Positions 28,398 to 38,281 of a stretch of DNA of 64,000 nucleotides are shown here, one piece after another. The stretch covers positions 62,001 through 126,000 of the forward strand of contig JAGRDS010000011.1 of NCBI GenBank assembly GCA_020446945.1, in the 5' to 3' direction. Under the pieces are notes generated by a model that saw only the letters and a list, made by a program, of their open reading frames with translations, made no database searches and had not been told where the DNA came from. Within the stretch, counting starts at the first letter, position 1. Every line of letters starts with the position of its first letter. The DNA comes from Parvularculaceae bacterium. GTDB lineage: Bacteria; Pseudomonadota; Alphaproteobacteria; Caulobacterales; Parvularculaceae. A program made the position numbers and the translations under genes.

Positions 28398-30551
28398 ATG
28401 GCGGAACGCTCATTCGCCAGGGAGGTTGAACGTCTCCGGATCGGCGACGGCGAGGTTTTTCGCGGCGAGGGCATTCTCGCGGTGACGAAAGCGCTGCTTC
28501 AATCCGGCGTTTCCTATGTCGGCGGCTATCAGGGCGCGCCGATTTCGCATTTGATGGATGTGCTTTCCGACGGGCAGGAAATCCTGGGCGAGCTTGGCGT
28601 CCACTTCGAAGCGAGCGCAAGCGAGGCGGCCGCCGCCGCGATGCTCGCGGCGTCCGTGAACTACCCGCTGCGCGGCGCCGTCACCTGGAAATCGACCGTC
28701 GGCACAAATGTCGCCTCGGATGCGCTGTCGCAGCTCGCCTCAAGCGGAGTTACGGGCGGCGCGCTCATCATTCTTGGCGAGGATTACGGCGAAGGCTCGT
28801 CGATCATGCAGGAGAGAAGCCACGCCTTTGCGATGAAATCGCAGATGTGGCTCCTCGATCCGCGTCCGAACCTCGCTTCGATCGTTGATGCGGTCGAGAA
28901 AGGATTTGAACTTTCGGAGGCATCGAAAACGCCGGTATTTCTGGAGTTGCGCATCCGGGCGTGCCACGTATACGGATCGTTCGTCGCCAAGGACAATATT
29001 CGCGCCGAATTCGGTCTCAGCGATGCGATGGAAAAGCCGACGCGCGAATACAGCCGCGTCGTGCTGCCGCCTTCGAATTTTGCGCATGAAGCCGAGAAGA
29101 TAGAAGACCGCTGGCCGAAGGCGGTCGACTTTATCCGCAAGCATCGTCTCAACGAATTTCTGGGCGGCGATCGCGGCGAAGTCGGGATCATCGTACAGGG
29201 CGGTCTGTACAATACTTTGAATCGCGCGATGGAGCTTGCGGGGCTATCAAACGCATTCGGCGATACGGACATTCCAATCTATTGTCTTAACGTGACCTAT
29301 CCCTTGATCGACGACGAGGTGAAAGGGTTCTGTCTCGACAAGAAAGCGGTGTTGCTGGTCGAAGAAGGCCAGCCGGAATATATCGAGCAGGCGGTTGAAT
29401 CGATCCTTCGCAAGGCGGACATTCAAACGAAAGTCATCGGCAAGCACGTATTGCCGCGCGCCGGCGAATATACGAGCGGCGTCATTCTTGACGGGTTGAC
29501 GAAATTTTTCGCGCAATATGCGCCGGCGCACGCGCTTTGCGCGCCGCCTGAAAGCGCGGGCGCGCCCGGTTTCGCCGTCACCGATCTCGCCGCCGCCGTG
29601 CCGCAGCGGCCTGCCGGGTTTTGCACGGGCTGTCCGGAGCGCCCGGTTTTTTCCGCGATGAAGCAGGTCGAAAAAGACATCGGCAAGTTTCACGTCAGCT
29701 GCGATATCGGTTGTCACCTGTTTTCGATCCTGCCGCCTTTCGATATCGGCAATACGACTATGGGTTACGGCCTCGGCTGGGCCGGCGCGTCGGCTTTCGG
29801 CGCGAAAGCGAAACAGCGAACGGTCTCCATGATGGGCGATGGCGGCTTCTGGCATAACGGCCTGACAAGCGGCGTCGGCAACGCCGTGTTCAACAAGAAC
29901 GACAATGTGCTGATCGTCATCGACAATGGCTATTCGGCTGCGACCGGCGGGCAGGATATTCTGTCGTCGCGCGCATCGAATAAAACAAAAAGCACGAACA
30001 ATCCGATCGCCAGAGCGGTGCGGGGCATCGGCGTCGAGTGGATCGAAGAGGTTCATACCTATGACATCGCGCGCATGAAGCGCGTTTTGAAAGACGCAAT
30101 GACGACCGCAAAAAAAGGCCCGAAAGTCATCATTGCGCAGGCCGAATGCATGCTGAACCGGCAGCGGCGCGAAAAGCCTTTGCGCGACAAGGCGATCAGG
30201 GAGGGAAAGCGCGTCGTACGCGCGCGCTACGGCGTCGATCCCGATACCTGCACCGGCGATCACAGCTGCATCCGGATTTCCGGCTGCCCTTCGCTCACTA
30301 TTCGCGACAATCCGGATCCGTTGCGCGAGGATCCCGTCGCCTATGTCAACAATGATTGCGTGGGCTGCGGCGTTTGCGGCGAGAATGCGCATTCTGCGGT
30401 TCTGTGCCCGTCCTTCTATCGCGCCGAGCTGGTCTATAATCCGGGGGCGGTCGACAGGTTTTTCGCGCGGTGTCGCGCTGCTGTGATCGGCTTTTTCCAG
30501 CGCGGCGCCGATGCGCGCCGCGCGAGGTTTGCGTTTGGAGACGGCGAATGA
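28398..30551 (+). CDS. iorA: Indolepyruvate-type ferredoxin oxidoreductase, alpha subunit (IorA)
   Basis: This 717-residue 2-oxoacid:acceptor oxidoreductase subunit oxidatively decarboxylates arylpyruvates to aryl-acetyl-CoA. It has an N-terminal pyrimidine-binding domain (GYQGAPISHLMDVL), a middle transketolase-C-like domain, and a TPP diphosphate-binding domain with GDGG at 480-483 and the DNGYSAATGGQ loop. The C-terminus (about 615-670) holds two iron-sulfur motif sets, the second CVGCGVC. The stop overlaps the iorB start as ATGA, indicating translational coupling. Indolepyruvate is the family substrate; phenylpyruvate is an alternative. Confidence 0.92.
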   Translation: MAERSFAREVERLRIGDGEVFRGEGILAVTKALLQSGVSYVGGYQGAPISHLMDVLSDGQEILGELGVHFEASASEAAAAAMLAASVNYPLRGAVTWKSTVGTNVASDALSQLASSGVTGGALIILGEDYGEGSSIMQERSHAFAMKSQMWLLDPRPNLASIVDAVEKGFELSEASKTPVFLELRIRACHVYGSFVAKDNIRAEFGLSDAMEKPTREYSRVVLPPSNFAHEAEKIEDRWPKAVDFIRKHRLNEFLGGDRGEVGIIVQGGLYNTLNRAMELAGLSNAFGDTDIPIYCLNVTYPLIDDEVKGFCLDKKAVLLVEEGQPEYIEQAVESILRKADIQTKVIGKHVLPRAGEYTSGVILDGLTKFFAQYAPAHALCAPPESAGAPGFAVTDLAAAVPQRPAGFCTGCPERPVFSAMKQVEKDIGKFHVSCDIGCHLFSILPPFDIGNTTMGYGLGWAGASAFGAKAKQRTVSMMGDGGFWHNGLTSGVGNAVFNKNDNVLIVIDNGYSAATGGQDILSSRASNKTKSTNNPIARAVRGIGVEWIEEVHTYDIARMKRVLKDAMTTAKKGPKVIIAQAECMLNRQRREKPLRDKAIREGKRVVRARYGVDPDTCTGDHSCIRISGCPSLTIRDNPDPLREDPVAYVNNDCVGCGVCGENAHSAVLCPSFYRAELVYNPGAVDRFFARCRAAVIGFFQRGADARRARFAFGDGE

Positions 30552-32104
30552 GCGCGCAGGCGATCAAAATCGCAATCATGGCGCTTGGCGGGCAGGGCGG
30601 CGGCGTACTCGCCGACTGGCTGGTGAAAGCGGGCGAGCGCGCCGGATTCATCGCGCAATCGACATCTGTTCCCGGCGTCGCGCAGCGCACGGGCGCGACG
30701 ATCTATTATGTCGAATTGTTTGCGAAATCTGTTGCGGACGAAAAAGGCGCGCCGCCCATTCTCGCGTTGATGCCGGCGCCGGGCGACGTCGATCTCGTTA
30801 TCGCGGCCGAGATGATGGAGGCCGGGCGCGCCCTGATGCGCGGTTTCGTCTCGAAGCGGACGACGCTCATCGCATCGACGCACCGGGTTTTCTCGATCGG
30901 CGAGAAAATCGCCATGAGCGACGGGCGTCAGGGCGCTCACGCGGTCCGCGCCGAGGTCGAAAAGGCGGCCGGGCGCACAGTCTGGTTCGATATGGAGAAG
31001 GCCGGCGAGGAAGCGGGCGCCGCGATCAGCGCGGTGTTGCTCGGCGCTATCGCCGGCGCCGGCGCGATGCCGGTCGAGCGCGGCGTTTTTGAAGACGTGA
31101 TCCGCGAAGGCGGGCGCGCGGTCGATAAAAACCTCAAAGGATTTGCCGCCGGATATGAAGCCGCGCGGGAACGCGCGCCGGCGCCCGTCGCCGGACTTGT
31201 CGCGCCCGCCCCTGGACTGGACGCGCCCGTCCCCGGCCGCAGCGCGCCCGGAACGGATGCGGCGCCTGCGGTTCGCCCGCTTCTCGCGCGCCTTGAGGAA
31301 TTTCCCGGCTTGGTCCGGCCCGTGGCGCGCGAGGGCGTAAAACGCGCCGTTGATTTTCAGGACATTCGTTACGGCGACCTTTATCTCGACCGCTTGCAGG
31401 AGATCGTGCGCACCGACCAAGGTTGCGGCGGCGAGGCGCGAGGCTTTGAGCTATCGAAAGCGGCGGCGAAATATCTGGCGCTTGCGATGGCGTATGACGA
31501 CGTAATTCGCGTCGCCGATCTTAAAACGCGCGCCAGTCGATTTGCGCGATTTCGCGCGGATGTGCGCGCTGCGCCGGACCAGATCGTCAGGGTTTGGGAA
31601 TTCATGCATCCGCGCCTCGAAGAAGCCTGCGACCTGCTTCCGCCTGTTATGGCGCGCGCGCTTGTCAAATCGCCCGCCGCGCGCAAGGCGTTTGACGCCG
31701 TACTCGGCAAAAGGCGCCGCGTCGCAACGACCAATCTTTCGGGATTCATGATGTTGAGCGCGCTGTCGGCGCTGCGCCCGCTGCGCCGCTCCGGCATGCG
31801 CTACGAAACTGAGCAGGCGCGCATCGAAAGCTGGCTGCGCATGATCGGCGACGAAGCGCCGCGCGATTACGCGCTCGCCTGTGCGATAGCCTCATTGCAG
31901 CGCCTTATTAAAGGATACAGCGACACGCATGCGCGCGGGCTGTCGAGCTTTCGCGCGATCATCGACGCGCTGGATGCGGCGAAAGCAACGCCGTCGCCGG
32001 CGCAAACCCTTGTCCGGCTGCGCGATGCAGCATTGCGCGACGAGGAAGGCGCGGCGCTGCGCGCTGAATTGTCAAAACTCAATCAGCCGCCGAAAGCGGC
32101 ATAG
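30548..32104 (+). CDS. iorB: Indolepyruvate-type oxidoreductase, beta subunit with DUF6537 (IorB)
   Basis: Residues 1-200 form the gamma/POR domain (MALGGQGGGVLADWLVKAGE), which completes the TPP active site with IorA. A low-complexity linker of about 30 residues follows, including three 7-residue APVxGLx repeats, and then a helical DUF6537 domain (about 240-515). The 518-residue product starts at the ATG at 30548, overlapping the iorA stop by 4 bases; the upstream open frame from 30470 overlaps iorA and has no support. The fused form is found in aerobic proteobacteria as well as anaerobes. Confidence 0.9.
   Translation: MSAQAIKIAIMALGGQGGGVLADWLVKAGERAGFIAQSTSVPGVAQRTGATIYYVELFAKSVADEKGAPPILALMPAPGDVDLVIAAEMMEAGRALMRGFVSKRTTLIASTHRVFSIGEKIAMSDGRQGAHAVRAEVEKAAGRTVWFDMEKAGEEAGAAISAVLLGAIAGAGAMPVERGVFEDVIREGGRAVDKNLKGFAAGYEAARERAPAPVAGLVAPAPGLDAPVPGRSAPGTDAAPAVRPLLARLEEFPGLVRPVAREGVKRAVDFQDIRYGDLYLDRLQEIVRTDQGCGGEARGFELSKAAAKYLALAMAYDDVIRVADLKTRASRFARFRADVRAAPDQIVRVWEFMHPRLEEACDLLPPVMARALVKSPAARKAFDAVLGKRRRVATTNLSGFMMLSALSALRPLRRSGMRYETEQARIESWLRMIGDEAPRDYALACAIASLQRLIKGYSDTHARGLSSFRAIIDALDAAKATPSPAQTLVRLRDAALRDEEGAALRAELSKLNQPPKAA
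31181..31243 (+). repeat. Three 21-base in-frame repeats in iorB
   Basis: Three consecutive 21-base units encode APVAGLV, APAPGLD and APVPGRS and form the proline-alanine linker between the POR domain and the DUF6537 domain. A fourth partial unit (APGTD) follows. Confidence 0.8.
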
Positions 32105-32113
32105 GCGGGGCGT

Positions 32114-32641
32114 ATGGCTGTCGAAAAAAAATCCCGGTTGAGGAGCGGCCCGTCAGACGCGGGTTTCGATCTTGAAGAATATCTTCCCTACAATCTCATT
32201 CGAACCGCCGCTGCCTATAGCGAGGAGATGGCGAAAGAGCTGAAACGCTTTCGTCTCGATACGATGAAGTGGCGCGTCCTGATGCAGTTGCACGACAAAT
32301 CGCCGAGTTCCGTCGGCGAAATCGCGCGCCGCACTGTGACGAAACTGCCGACGCTGACGCGCGTTCTCAATCGCCTGGAACAGGAAGGTATGATCGTCCG
32401 TCAGGCCCGCGAGGGCGACAAGCGCGTCATCCAGGTGACAATGACGCCGAAAGCGTCAAGGGCGCTGAAGCAGGTGCAGGAAATCGGCCAGCGCGTCTTT
32501 GAGCGTGTAATCGAAGGCGTCGATGAGCGTGAAATCGCATTGACGATAAGCGTGATGAAGCAGATACGCGCCAATCTCGCGCGTTCGCCTTATGAGGAGG
32601 TTGAACAGGCGCCGGCGGACATGAAGGCCAAAGCATCGTGA
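32114..32641 (+). CDS. MarR family transcriptional regulator (iorAB-linked)
   Basis: The 175-residue product has a central winged helix (about 60-120; SVGEIARRTVTKLPTLTRVLNRLEQEGMIVRQAREGDKR) with the MarR wing arginine-aspartate pattern, flanked by dimerisation helices. It sits 9 bases after iorB and 76 bases before the cyclase gene, all on the plus strand, and is probably the local ligand-responsive repressor, for example of an aryl-CoA. It is distinct from the second MarR at 38278. Confidence 0.88.
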   Translation: MAVEKKSRLRSGPSDAGFDLEEYLPYNLIRTAAAYSEEMAKELKRFRLDTMKWRVLMQLHDKSPSSVGEIARRTVTKLPTLTRVLNRLEQEGMIVRQAREGDKRVIQVTMTPKASRALKQVQEIGQRVFERVIEGVDEREIALTISVMKQIRANLARSPYEEVEQAPADMKAKAS

Positions 32642-32717
32642 ACATGGTGCGCCGCCGGCGCAAAAATTCCGGCGAACAGCCGGCCGCGCAAACTTCGAAC
32701 AAAAAGGGAGATTGACC

Positions 32718-33488
32718 ATGAGCAGCGTAAATGATTTCGGCGCCGCGTTGATGGGCGGAAAAGTGAGGACGGTTGACCTGACCCATCCGCTCGACCCGGA
32801 TTTTCCAGTGATAATCCTGCCCGAACAGTTCGGCCAATGCGCGCCGTTCAAGATTGAAGAGGTCTCCCGCTACGATGAACGCGGACCGGCCTGGTACTGG
32901 CGCAATTTTTCCTGCAACGAACATACGGGAACGCATTTCGACGCGCCGGTTCACTGGATCACGGGCAAGGACATTCCGAATTCGTCGGTTGACACGCTCG
33001 CGGTCGACGGTTTCGTGCGTCCGGCCTGCGTTCTCGATTTCACGCGCGAAGTCGCCGCCGATCCGGATTTTGTCCTGACCGCCGATCATATTCGCGACTG
33101 GGAAAAGAAGAACGGCGAAATTCCTCATGGCTGGTGGGTGCTGTTACGCACCGACTGGTCAAAACGCGAATGGAACGACTATCTCAATCTGCGCGAAGAC
33201 GGCGCGCATTCGCCGGGCCCGGACGCCAGCGCCGTCCGCTTGATGATCGAACGCGACGCGGTCGGCTTCGGCGTTGAAACCGTCGGCACCGACGCCGGGC
33301 AGGCGCATGGTTTCGAGCCGCAATATCCCGCGCATACATTGCTGCACGGCGCCGGCAAATTCGGTCTCCAGTGTCTCGCCAATCTCGACCAGCTGCCGGC
33401 GCGCGGCGCGCTCATTATCGCGCCGCCGCTGAAAATCAAGAACGGCTCCGGCAGTCCCTTGCGCGTCCTGGCGATGATCGACGCCTGA
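32718..33488 (+). CDS. Cyclase family metal hydrolase (isatin hydrolase / kynurenine formamidase type)
   Basis: The 256-residue product has the family metal site NEHTGTHFDAPVHW (HxGTHxDxPxH) near residues 73-86 and the DLTHPLDPDFPV start. Members include isatin hydrolase, which opens isatin to isatinate, and KynB, which hydrolyses N-formylkynurenine. Both reactions lead towards anthranilate, which fits the 2-aminobenzoyl-CoA-type oxygenase encoded next. The ATG at 32718 has an AAAGGGAG ribosome binding site; a TTG two codons upstream is not needed. It converges on the oxygenase operon, 49 bases between stops. Confidence 0.85.
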   Translation: MSSVNDFGAALMGGKVRTVDLTHPLDPDFPVIILPEQFGQCAPFKIEEVSRYDERGPAWYWRNFSCNEHTGTHFDAPVHWITGKDIPNSSVDTLAVDGFVRPACVLDFTREVAADPDFVLTADHIRDWEKKNGEIPHGWWVLLRTDWSKREWNDYLNLREDGAHSPGPDASAVRLMIERDAVGFGVETVGTDAGQAHGFEPQYPAHTLLHGAGKFGLQCLANLDQLPARGALIIAPPLKIKNGSGSPLRVLAMIDA

Positions 33489-33537
33489 GCGTTGGTATCA
33501 TTGCGCCGCGCGCGGCGATTTCGGACCGCCGCGGCTC

Positions 33538-35898
33538 TTACGCCTGCGCTTTCTGGTAGTGGCGGCGATTCGGGCGCGCCTTCACCGCCAGGTCGAGCGC
33601 CTTTTCGTTCGCTTTTTCCGCTTCGCGATACAATTGGTATTCGCCTGACTTCAGTTGGGCCGGCCAGCCCATTGAATTGCCGCCAAGGCTTTTGACCCCG
33701 TAATGGCCGGCCGCCTGGCGCGTGAAGAACGGATTGTTCAGATGCGGACGGGCGAGGGCGCAAATGTCGGCGCGCCCTGCGGCGACGATCATGTTCACCT
33801 GCTCGGGCAAAGTGATATCGCCGACGGCGATCGTCGGAACGGCGACGGTATTCTTTACGAATTCCGCAAAGGGCGTTTGCCACATGCGGCCATATACCGG
33901 CTTTTGCCATTTCACGGTTTCGCCGGACGAGCAATGTATGATATCGGCGCCCGCCGCCTTGAACGCTTCCGCGTAGATACGAATTTCGTCCAGCGTAACC
34001 CCGCCCGGCGCCCAGTCGGAGCAGGAAAGGCGAACCGACATCGGTTTTTCTTCAGGCCAGACCTCGCGCACGGCCCGGAACACTTCAAGCGGGTATCTGA
34101 CGCGATTTTCCGCGCTCCCGCCATATTCGTCCGAACGCTGATTGGTCAGCGGAGACAGGAAACTCGCCAGCAAGTAACCGTGCGCGCAGTGAAGTTCGAG
34201 CATGTCGAAACCGGCGCGCGCGCCGCGCGTCGCCGACGCGACGAAAGAATCGCGCACTTTGTCCATTTCCGCTCGCGACAGTTCGGCGGGAATTTGCGAA
34301 ACGCCCTCAATGTAAGGGATAGGCGAGGCGGAAAAGAGCGGCCAGTCGCCTGCGCCCATCGGCATATCCATGCCTTCGGCCGGCGTTTTGGTCGAACCCT
34401 TGCGCCCGGCATGGCCGAGCTGGAGCGCGATCCGCGCCGGCGTTGATTTGTGAATAAAACCGACAAGGCGTTTCCAGTCCGCTTCCTGCCTGTCGGACCA
34501 GAGCCCGGTGCAGGCCGTCGTGATGCGCGCATCCGGCGTCGGACAGGTCATTTCCGTAAAGATCAGCCCGGCGCCGCCGAAAGCGCGTGCGGCGTAGTGA
34601 TTGAAATGCCAGTCGTTCAATTCGCCGTCTATCGCGGAATATTGCGCCATCGGCGCCATCGCGACGCGGTTTGAAACCGTGAGCCCGCGGAGCGAAAACG
34701 GCGTGAACATCGGCGTCGGTTTGTCGCCGGCGATATCAAGGCCAGTCCTGCGCGCATAGCGGTCGTAAAATTCGGCCTCGACATTCTCCATGAAGCCGGC
34801 GTCGCGCATTTTGATATTGTCCCAGGTCAGGGATTTTGCGCGCGACATTATCGTGAAGGCGAATTCGTAACGCTCCTTGTCCCAATGCATCGGCATGTCT
34901 TCGAAAAATCTTAAGGAGACTTCCGCATTGTGCTGCGTCACTTCGACGGGCGTACGCCGCTCTTTTTCATATTGGGCGAGCGCGGCGGGGACATTTGGAG
35001 CATTATCGACAACCGAATCCGAAAGCGAGATCGCGCATTCCATCGCCAGCTTCGTACCGGAGCCGATCGACCAGTGCGCTGTCGCCTTGTTGTCGCCGAG
35101 GAGGACGATGTTGCCGACGCTCCATTTCGCGCACTGAATCTTGGGGAAATTGCGCCAGATCGATCGATTGACCAACAGCCTATGACCGTCGAGCTCGTCT
35201 TTGAATACTTCTTCGAGCGTGCGCGCGCTTTCTTCCTCGCTCATGCCCTCAAAGCCGTAGGCATCCCAGGTTTCCGGCGTCGTTTCGATAACCCAGGTCG
35301 ATGCGCCCTCTTCATACTGGTATGTATGGGCGCAAAAATACCCTTTGTCCGTGCGGCGGAAGAAGAAGGTGAATGCGTCAAGCGGCCGCGTCGAACCCAT
35401 CCAGGTGAATTTGTTGCGCTTGTTCTCAAGCGTAACGCCGAATTCCTTCTCATATTTCTTGCGGATCGCACTGTTCACGCCATCGGCGACAAGAATGAGA
35501 TCGCTGTCGGCGAATCTCTCTTCGAAATTCGCCGCATCGACATGGGCTTCGAAATGCAGATTGACCCCTTCGTCCCGGCATCGCATCTGAAGGAGTTCAA
35601 GCAGGGTTTTTCTAGAACAGCCGGCGAAACCGTTGCCGCCGACAACGGTCCGGTTTCCCTCGTGTTCAATGACGATATCCTGCCAGCAGGCGAAATGATC
35701 TTTTATCATTTCATAGGATTTCGCATCGCGGCTCAAAAATTCATCAAGCGTTTCATCGGAAAAGACGACGCCGAAACCGAAAGTATCGTCGGGGCGGTTC
35801 TGTTCGTAAACGTCGATGACCGCGTCTTTCATACGCTTTTTCGTCAAAAGCGCGAAATAAAGCCCGCCGGGTCCGCCGCCGATCACAGTAATCTTCAT
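33538..35898 (-). CDS. Fused FAD monooxygenase / old-yellow-enzyme reductase (2-aminobenzoyl-CoA or salicylyl-CoA type)
   Basis: Residues 1-370 are a class A flavin monooxygenase (GGGPGGLYFALL at 8-19, later the GDNKATAHW FAD loop) and residues 405-760 are an NADH:flavin oxidoreductase barrel (PFSLRGLTVSNRVAMAPM, QLGHAGRKG, CAHGYLLASFLSP, NQRSDEYGG). The 786-residue fusion matches 2-aminobenzoyl-CoA monooxygenase/reductase, which hydroxylates and then reduces the ring of an aryl-CoA; annotation pipelines call the same architecture bifunctional salicylyl-CoA 5-hydroxylase. It is the last gene of the coupled operon, overlapping ridA by 4 bases. Confidence 0.88.
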   Translation of the reverse strand: MKITVIGGGPGGLYFALLTKKRMKDAVIDVYEQNRPDDTFGFGVVFSDETLDEFLSRDAKSYEMIKDHFACWQDIVIEHEGNRTVVGGNGFAGCSRKTLLELLQMRCRDEGVNLHFEAHVDAANFEERFADSDLILVADGVNSAIRKKYEKEFGVTLENKRNKFTWMGSTRPLDAFTFFFRRTDKGYFCAHTYQYEEGASTWVIETTPETWDAYGFEGMSEEESARTLEEVFKDELDGHRLLVNRSIWRNFPKIQCAKWSVGNIVLLGDNKATAHWSIGSGTKLAMECAISLSDSVVDNAPNVPAALAQYEKERRTPVEVTQHNAEVSLRFFEDMPMHWDKERYEFAFTIMSRAKSLTWDNIKMRDAGFMENVEAEFYDRYARRTGLDIAGDKPTPMFTPFSLRGLTVSNRVAMAPMAQYSAIDGELNDWHFNHYAARAFGGAGLIFTEMTCPTPDARITTACTGLWSDRQEADWKRLVGFIHKSTPARIALQLGHAGRKGSTKTPAEGMDMPMGAGDWPLFSASPIPYIEGVSQIPAELSRAEMDKVRDSFVASATRGARAGFDMLELHCAHGYLLASFLSPLTNQRSDEYGGSAENRVRYPLEVFRAVREVWPEEKPMSVRLSCSDWAPGGVTLDEIRIYAEAFKAAGADIIHCSSGETVKWQKPVYGRMWQTPFAEFVKNTVAVPTIAVGDITLPEQVNMIVAAGRADICALARPHLNNPFFTRQAAGHYGVKSLGGNSMGWPAQLKSGEYQLYREAEKANEKALDLAVKARPNRRHYQKAQA

Positions 35899-36290
35899 GA
35901 CACCACCGCTGTCGTTTCAATTTCGATTTTCGCTTCGTCCTCGACAAGCGCGACGACCTGGACAAGCGCCATGCAGGGAAACGCCGCGCCGAAGATTTCG
36001 CGCCAGGCCGCGCCGATCTCCTTCTGGCTGTCGAGATATTCCCTCTTGTCCGTGACAAAGCAGGTCATGCGCACGATATCGCGGGGCTCCGCGCCGCCTT
36101 CGGCGAGGATTGCGCGCGTATTGACAAGCGCCTGCCTGAACTGGCCCGCCATATCTGCGGCGGTGAATTTCTCGTCCTCGTTCCAGCCGACAACGCCGGC
36201 GGTGAAGATCATGCGCCCGCTCGCGGCGATGCCGTTCGCATAGCCTTTCGGTCGCGGCCAGCCTTCGGGCTGAAGAATTTTCCGCGTCAC
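35895..36290 (-). CDS. RidA family protein (enamine/imine deaminase)
   Basis: The 131-residue chorismate-mutase-like trimer subunit belongs to the YjgF/YER057c/UK114 family, whose members hydrolyse reactive enamines and imines. [25 protein letters not shown] and the [17 protein letters not shown] stretch fit the family; the usual substrate-binding arginine region near residue 100 is less typical ([23 protein letters not shown]). It lies in the coupled operon next to the oxygenase/reductase. If that enzyme makes an amino-oxocyclohexene carboxyl-CoA, this protein could remove the enamine nitrogen; that is inference. Confidence 0.85.
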   Translation of the reverse strand: MTRKILQPEGWPRPKGYANGIAASGRMIFTAGVVGWNEDEKFTAADMAGQFRQALVNTRAILAEGGAEPRDIVRMTCFVTDKREYLDSQKEIGAAWREIFGAAFPCMALVQVVALVEDEAKIEIETTAVVS

Positions 36291-37471
36291 GCGCGCCCCC
36301 CTGTAAAATTTTGAAGATGCTGGCGCGCGATGACGATCTTCTGTACTTCCGATGCGCCTTCATAAATCCTGAGGGCGCGGATTTCGCGGTACAGTTCTTC
36401 GACCTTCGATCCCTTTTTGACGCCGAGCCCGCCGTGCAGCTGAACAGCCTTGTCGATCACTTGCTGCGCCCGGTCCGTTGCAAACAGTTTCGCCATCGCC
36501 GCCTCGCGCGTGACGCGCGTTTTCAGAATGTCCTTCGTCCATGCCGAGCGGTAGATGAGGAGGGCGGCGGCGTCGATATCGAGCGCCATTTCGGCGAGCA
36601 TCGCCTGCGCGATCGGCTGATCGGCGAGCGTCGCGCCGAACATGGCGCGCGAGGATGCGCGATTCGTCGTTTCATCAAGCGCGCGCCGCGCAAAGCCGAG
36701 TGCGGCGGCGCCGACTGTCGTCCTGAAAATATCGAGCGTGCCGAGCGCGATCTTTAGCCCGTCGCCTTCGGCGCCGATCAAATGATCCTCCGGCGCCGCG
36801 CAATCGGCAAAGCGCAAGCGGGCGAGCGGATGCGGCGCGCTCACATCGATGCGTTCGGCGACCGTCAACCCCTCGTTCGTCGCATCAATGACAATGGCGC
36901 TGACGCCTTTCGTTCCTTCGCCGGTGCGCGCAAAGAGCGTGTAGAAATCGGCGACGCCGCCATTCGATATCCAGGTTTTTTCGCCGTTGGCGGCGTAACC
37001 GCGCGCCGTTTTCACCAAATTCGTCGACATCGCGACGACATCCGAGCCGGCGTTTTCCTCTGACAGTGCGAAGGCGGCGATTTTTTCGCCGGCGGCGACG
37101 GCGGGAAGGTATTTTCTTTTCAGCGCCGGCGATCCGAAAGTCGATATCGCGCCGGAACCGAGCCCCTGCATCGCGAACGCGAAATCGGCAAGCCCCGAAT
37201 GACGCGCCAGCGTTTCGCGAATGATCGAGAGCGCGCGAACATCGAGCGTTTCAAGCGCGCCGCCGAATTCCTTCGGTACGGCGTAGCGAAGCCAGCCGCC
37301 GCGACCCAGCGCCCTGACGAGCGCGCGGCACGTATCATCGACACTCTCGTGCGCGCCGGGCGCATCGACGATGGCTGGCAATTCCGCCGTCGCCCAGGCA
37401 TCGAGATTGCGCGCGATATCGCCGTGGAGCGGATCGAAAAACGGCCAGTCGAGGAACGTTTTGTCAGACAT
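36287..37471 (-). CDS. Acyl-CoA dehydrogenase
   Basis: A flavoprotein of 394 residues with the three-domain acyl-CoA dehydrogenase fold. [11 protein letters not shown] is the first family signature, QLHGGLGV the second, and the catalytic-base glutamate lies in IYEGASEVQ near residue 372. It introduces an alpha-beta double bond into an acyl-CoA and passes electrons to ETF. The stop overlaps ridA by 4 bases and the start abuts the enoyl-CoA hydratase stop. Its job is probably in beta-oxidation of the ring product. Confidence 0.93.
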   Translation of the reverse strand: MSDKTFLDWPFFDPLHGDIARNLDAWATAELPAIVDAPGAHESVDDTCRALVRALGRGGWLRYAVPKEFGGALETLDVRALSIIRETLARHSGLADFAFAMQGLGSGAISTFGSPALKRKYLPAVAAGEKIAAFALSEENAGSDVVAMSTNLVKTARGYAANGEKTWISNGGVADFYTLFARTGEGTKGVSAIVIDATNEGLTVAERIDVSAPHPLARLRFADCAAPEDHLIGAEGDGLKIALGTLDIFRTTVGAAALGFARRALDETTNRASSRAMFGATLADQPIAQAMLAEMALDIDAAALLIYRSAWTKDILKTRVTREAAMAKLFATDRAQQVIDKAVQLHGGLGVKKGSKVEELYREIRALRIYEGASEVQKIVIARQHLQNFTGGRA

Positions 37472-38281
37472 CTAGTCGCCCTCGAAAACGGGTTTTTGTT
37501 TTGCGACGAATGCGTCATAGGCGCGCTTGAAATCATTCGTCTTCATGCAGATCGCCTGCGCCTGCGCTTCGGCTTCGATAGCGCTCGCAAGGCTCATATC
37601 CCATTCCATATTGAGCTGGTTTTTGGTTATGGAGTTTGCAAAGGCTGGCCCGGCCGCCAGCTTGCGCGCCATCGCCATTGCGTGGGCGTCGAGTTTTTCC
37701 GCCGGCACGATGTCGTTGAAAAAGCCCCAGGCGCGGCCTTCTTCCGCCGACATGGTGCGGCCGAAGAAAAGAAGGTCGGAGGCGCGGCCCTGTCCGATGA
37801 TGCGCGGCAGGATTGCGCACGCGCCCATATCGCACCCGGCGAGGCCGACGCGATTGAACAAAAAAGCCGTCTTCGCCTCCGGCGCCGCGTATCTAAGGTC
37901 GGCGCTCATCGAAATTATGGCGCCGGCGCCGACGCAGACGCCGTCGACAGAAGCGATGATCGGCTGCGGGCAGCCGCGCATCGCCTTGACGAGATCGCCG
38001 GTCATGCGCGTAAAATTCAAAAGCTCCGGCATTCCCATTTTCGTCAGCGGACCGATTATGTCGTGAACGTCGCCGCCGGAACAGAAATTGCCGCCTTCAC
38101 CGCCGAAAACGACGACGCGCACCTCTCTTTGATAGACGAGTTCGCGGAACGTATCGCGCAATTCCGCGTAGGAATCGAAGGTGAGGGGATTTTTTCGCTC
38201 GGGCCGGTTAAGCGATACGCGCGCGACGCCGTCTTCGAACGTCCATTTGAAATGTTTAGGCTTGAAACTTTCCGGTTTCAT
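37472..38281 (-). CDS. Enoyl-CoA hydratase/isomerase family protein
   Basis: The 269-residue crotonase-fold protein has oxyanion-hole stretches [18 protein letters not shown] and [18 protein letters not shown]. The loop [25 protein letters not shown] occupies the catalytic region and lacks the standard pair of hydratase glutamates, so it could be a ring hydrolase or isomerase rather than a plain hydratase. It overlaps the preceding MarR gene by 4 bases and abuts the acyl-CoA dehydrogenase. In this setting it would act on a cyclohexene carboxyl-CoA. Confidence 0.9.
   Translation of the reverse strand: MKPESFKPKHFKWTFEDGVARVSLNRPERKNPLTFDSYAELRDTFRELVYQREVRVVVFGGEGGNFCSGGDVHDIIGPLTKMGMPELLNFTRMTGDLVKAMRGCPQPIIASVDGVCVGAGAIISMSADLRYAAPEAKTAFLFNRVGLAGCDMGACAILPRIIGQGRASDLLFFGRTMSAEEGRAWGFFNDIVPAEKLDAHAMAMARKLAAGPAFANSITKNQLNMEWDMSLASAIEAEAQAQAICMKTNDFKRAYDAFVAKQKPVFEGD

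Noticed and set aside
30224..30420. IorA iron-sulfur region as a degenerate ferredoxin
   Set aside because: The first motif (C-x5-C-x5-CP) differs from the textbook pattern, but this spacing is normal for the large DUF6537-linked IorA subgroup, so I do not treat it as a defect.
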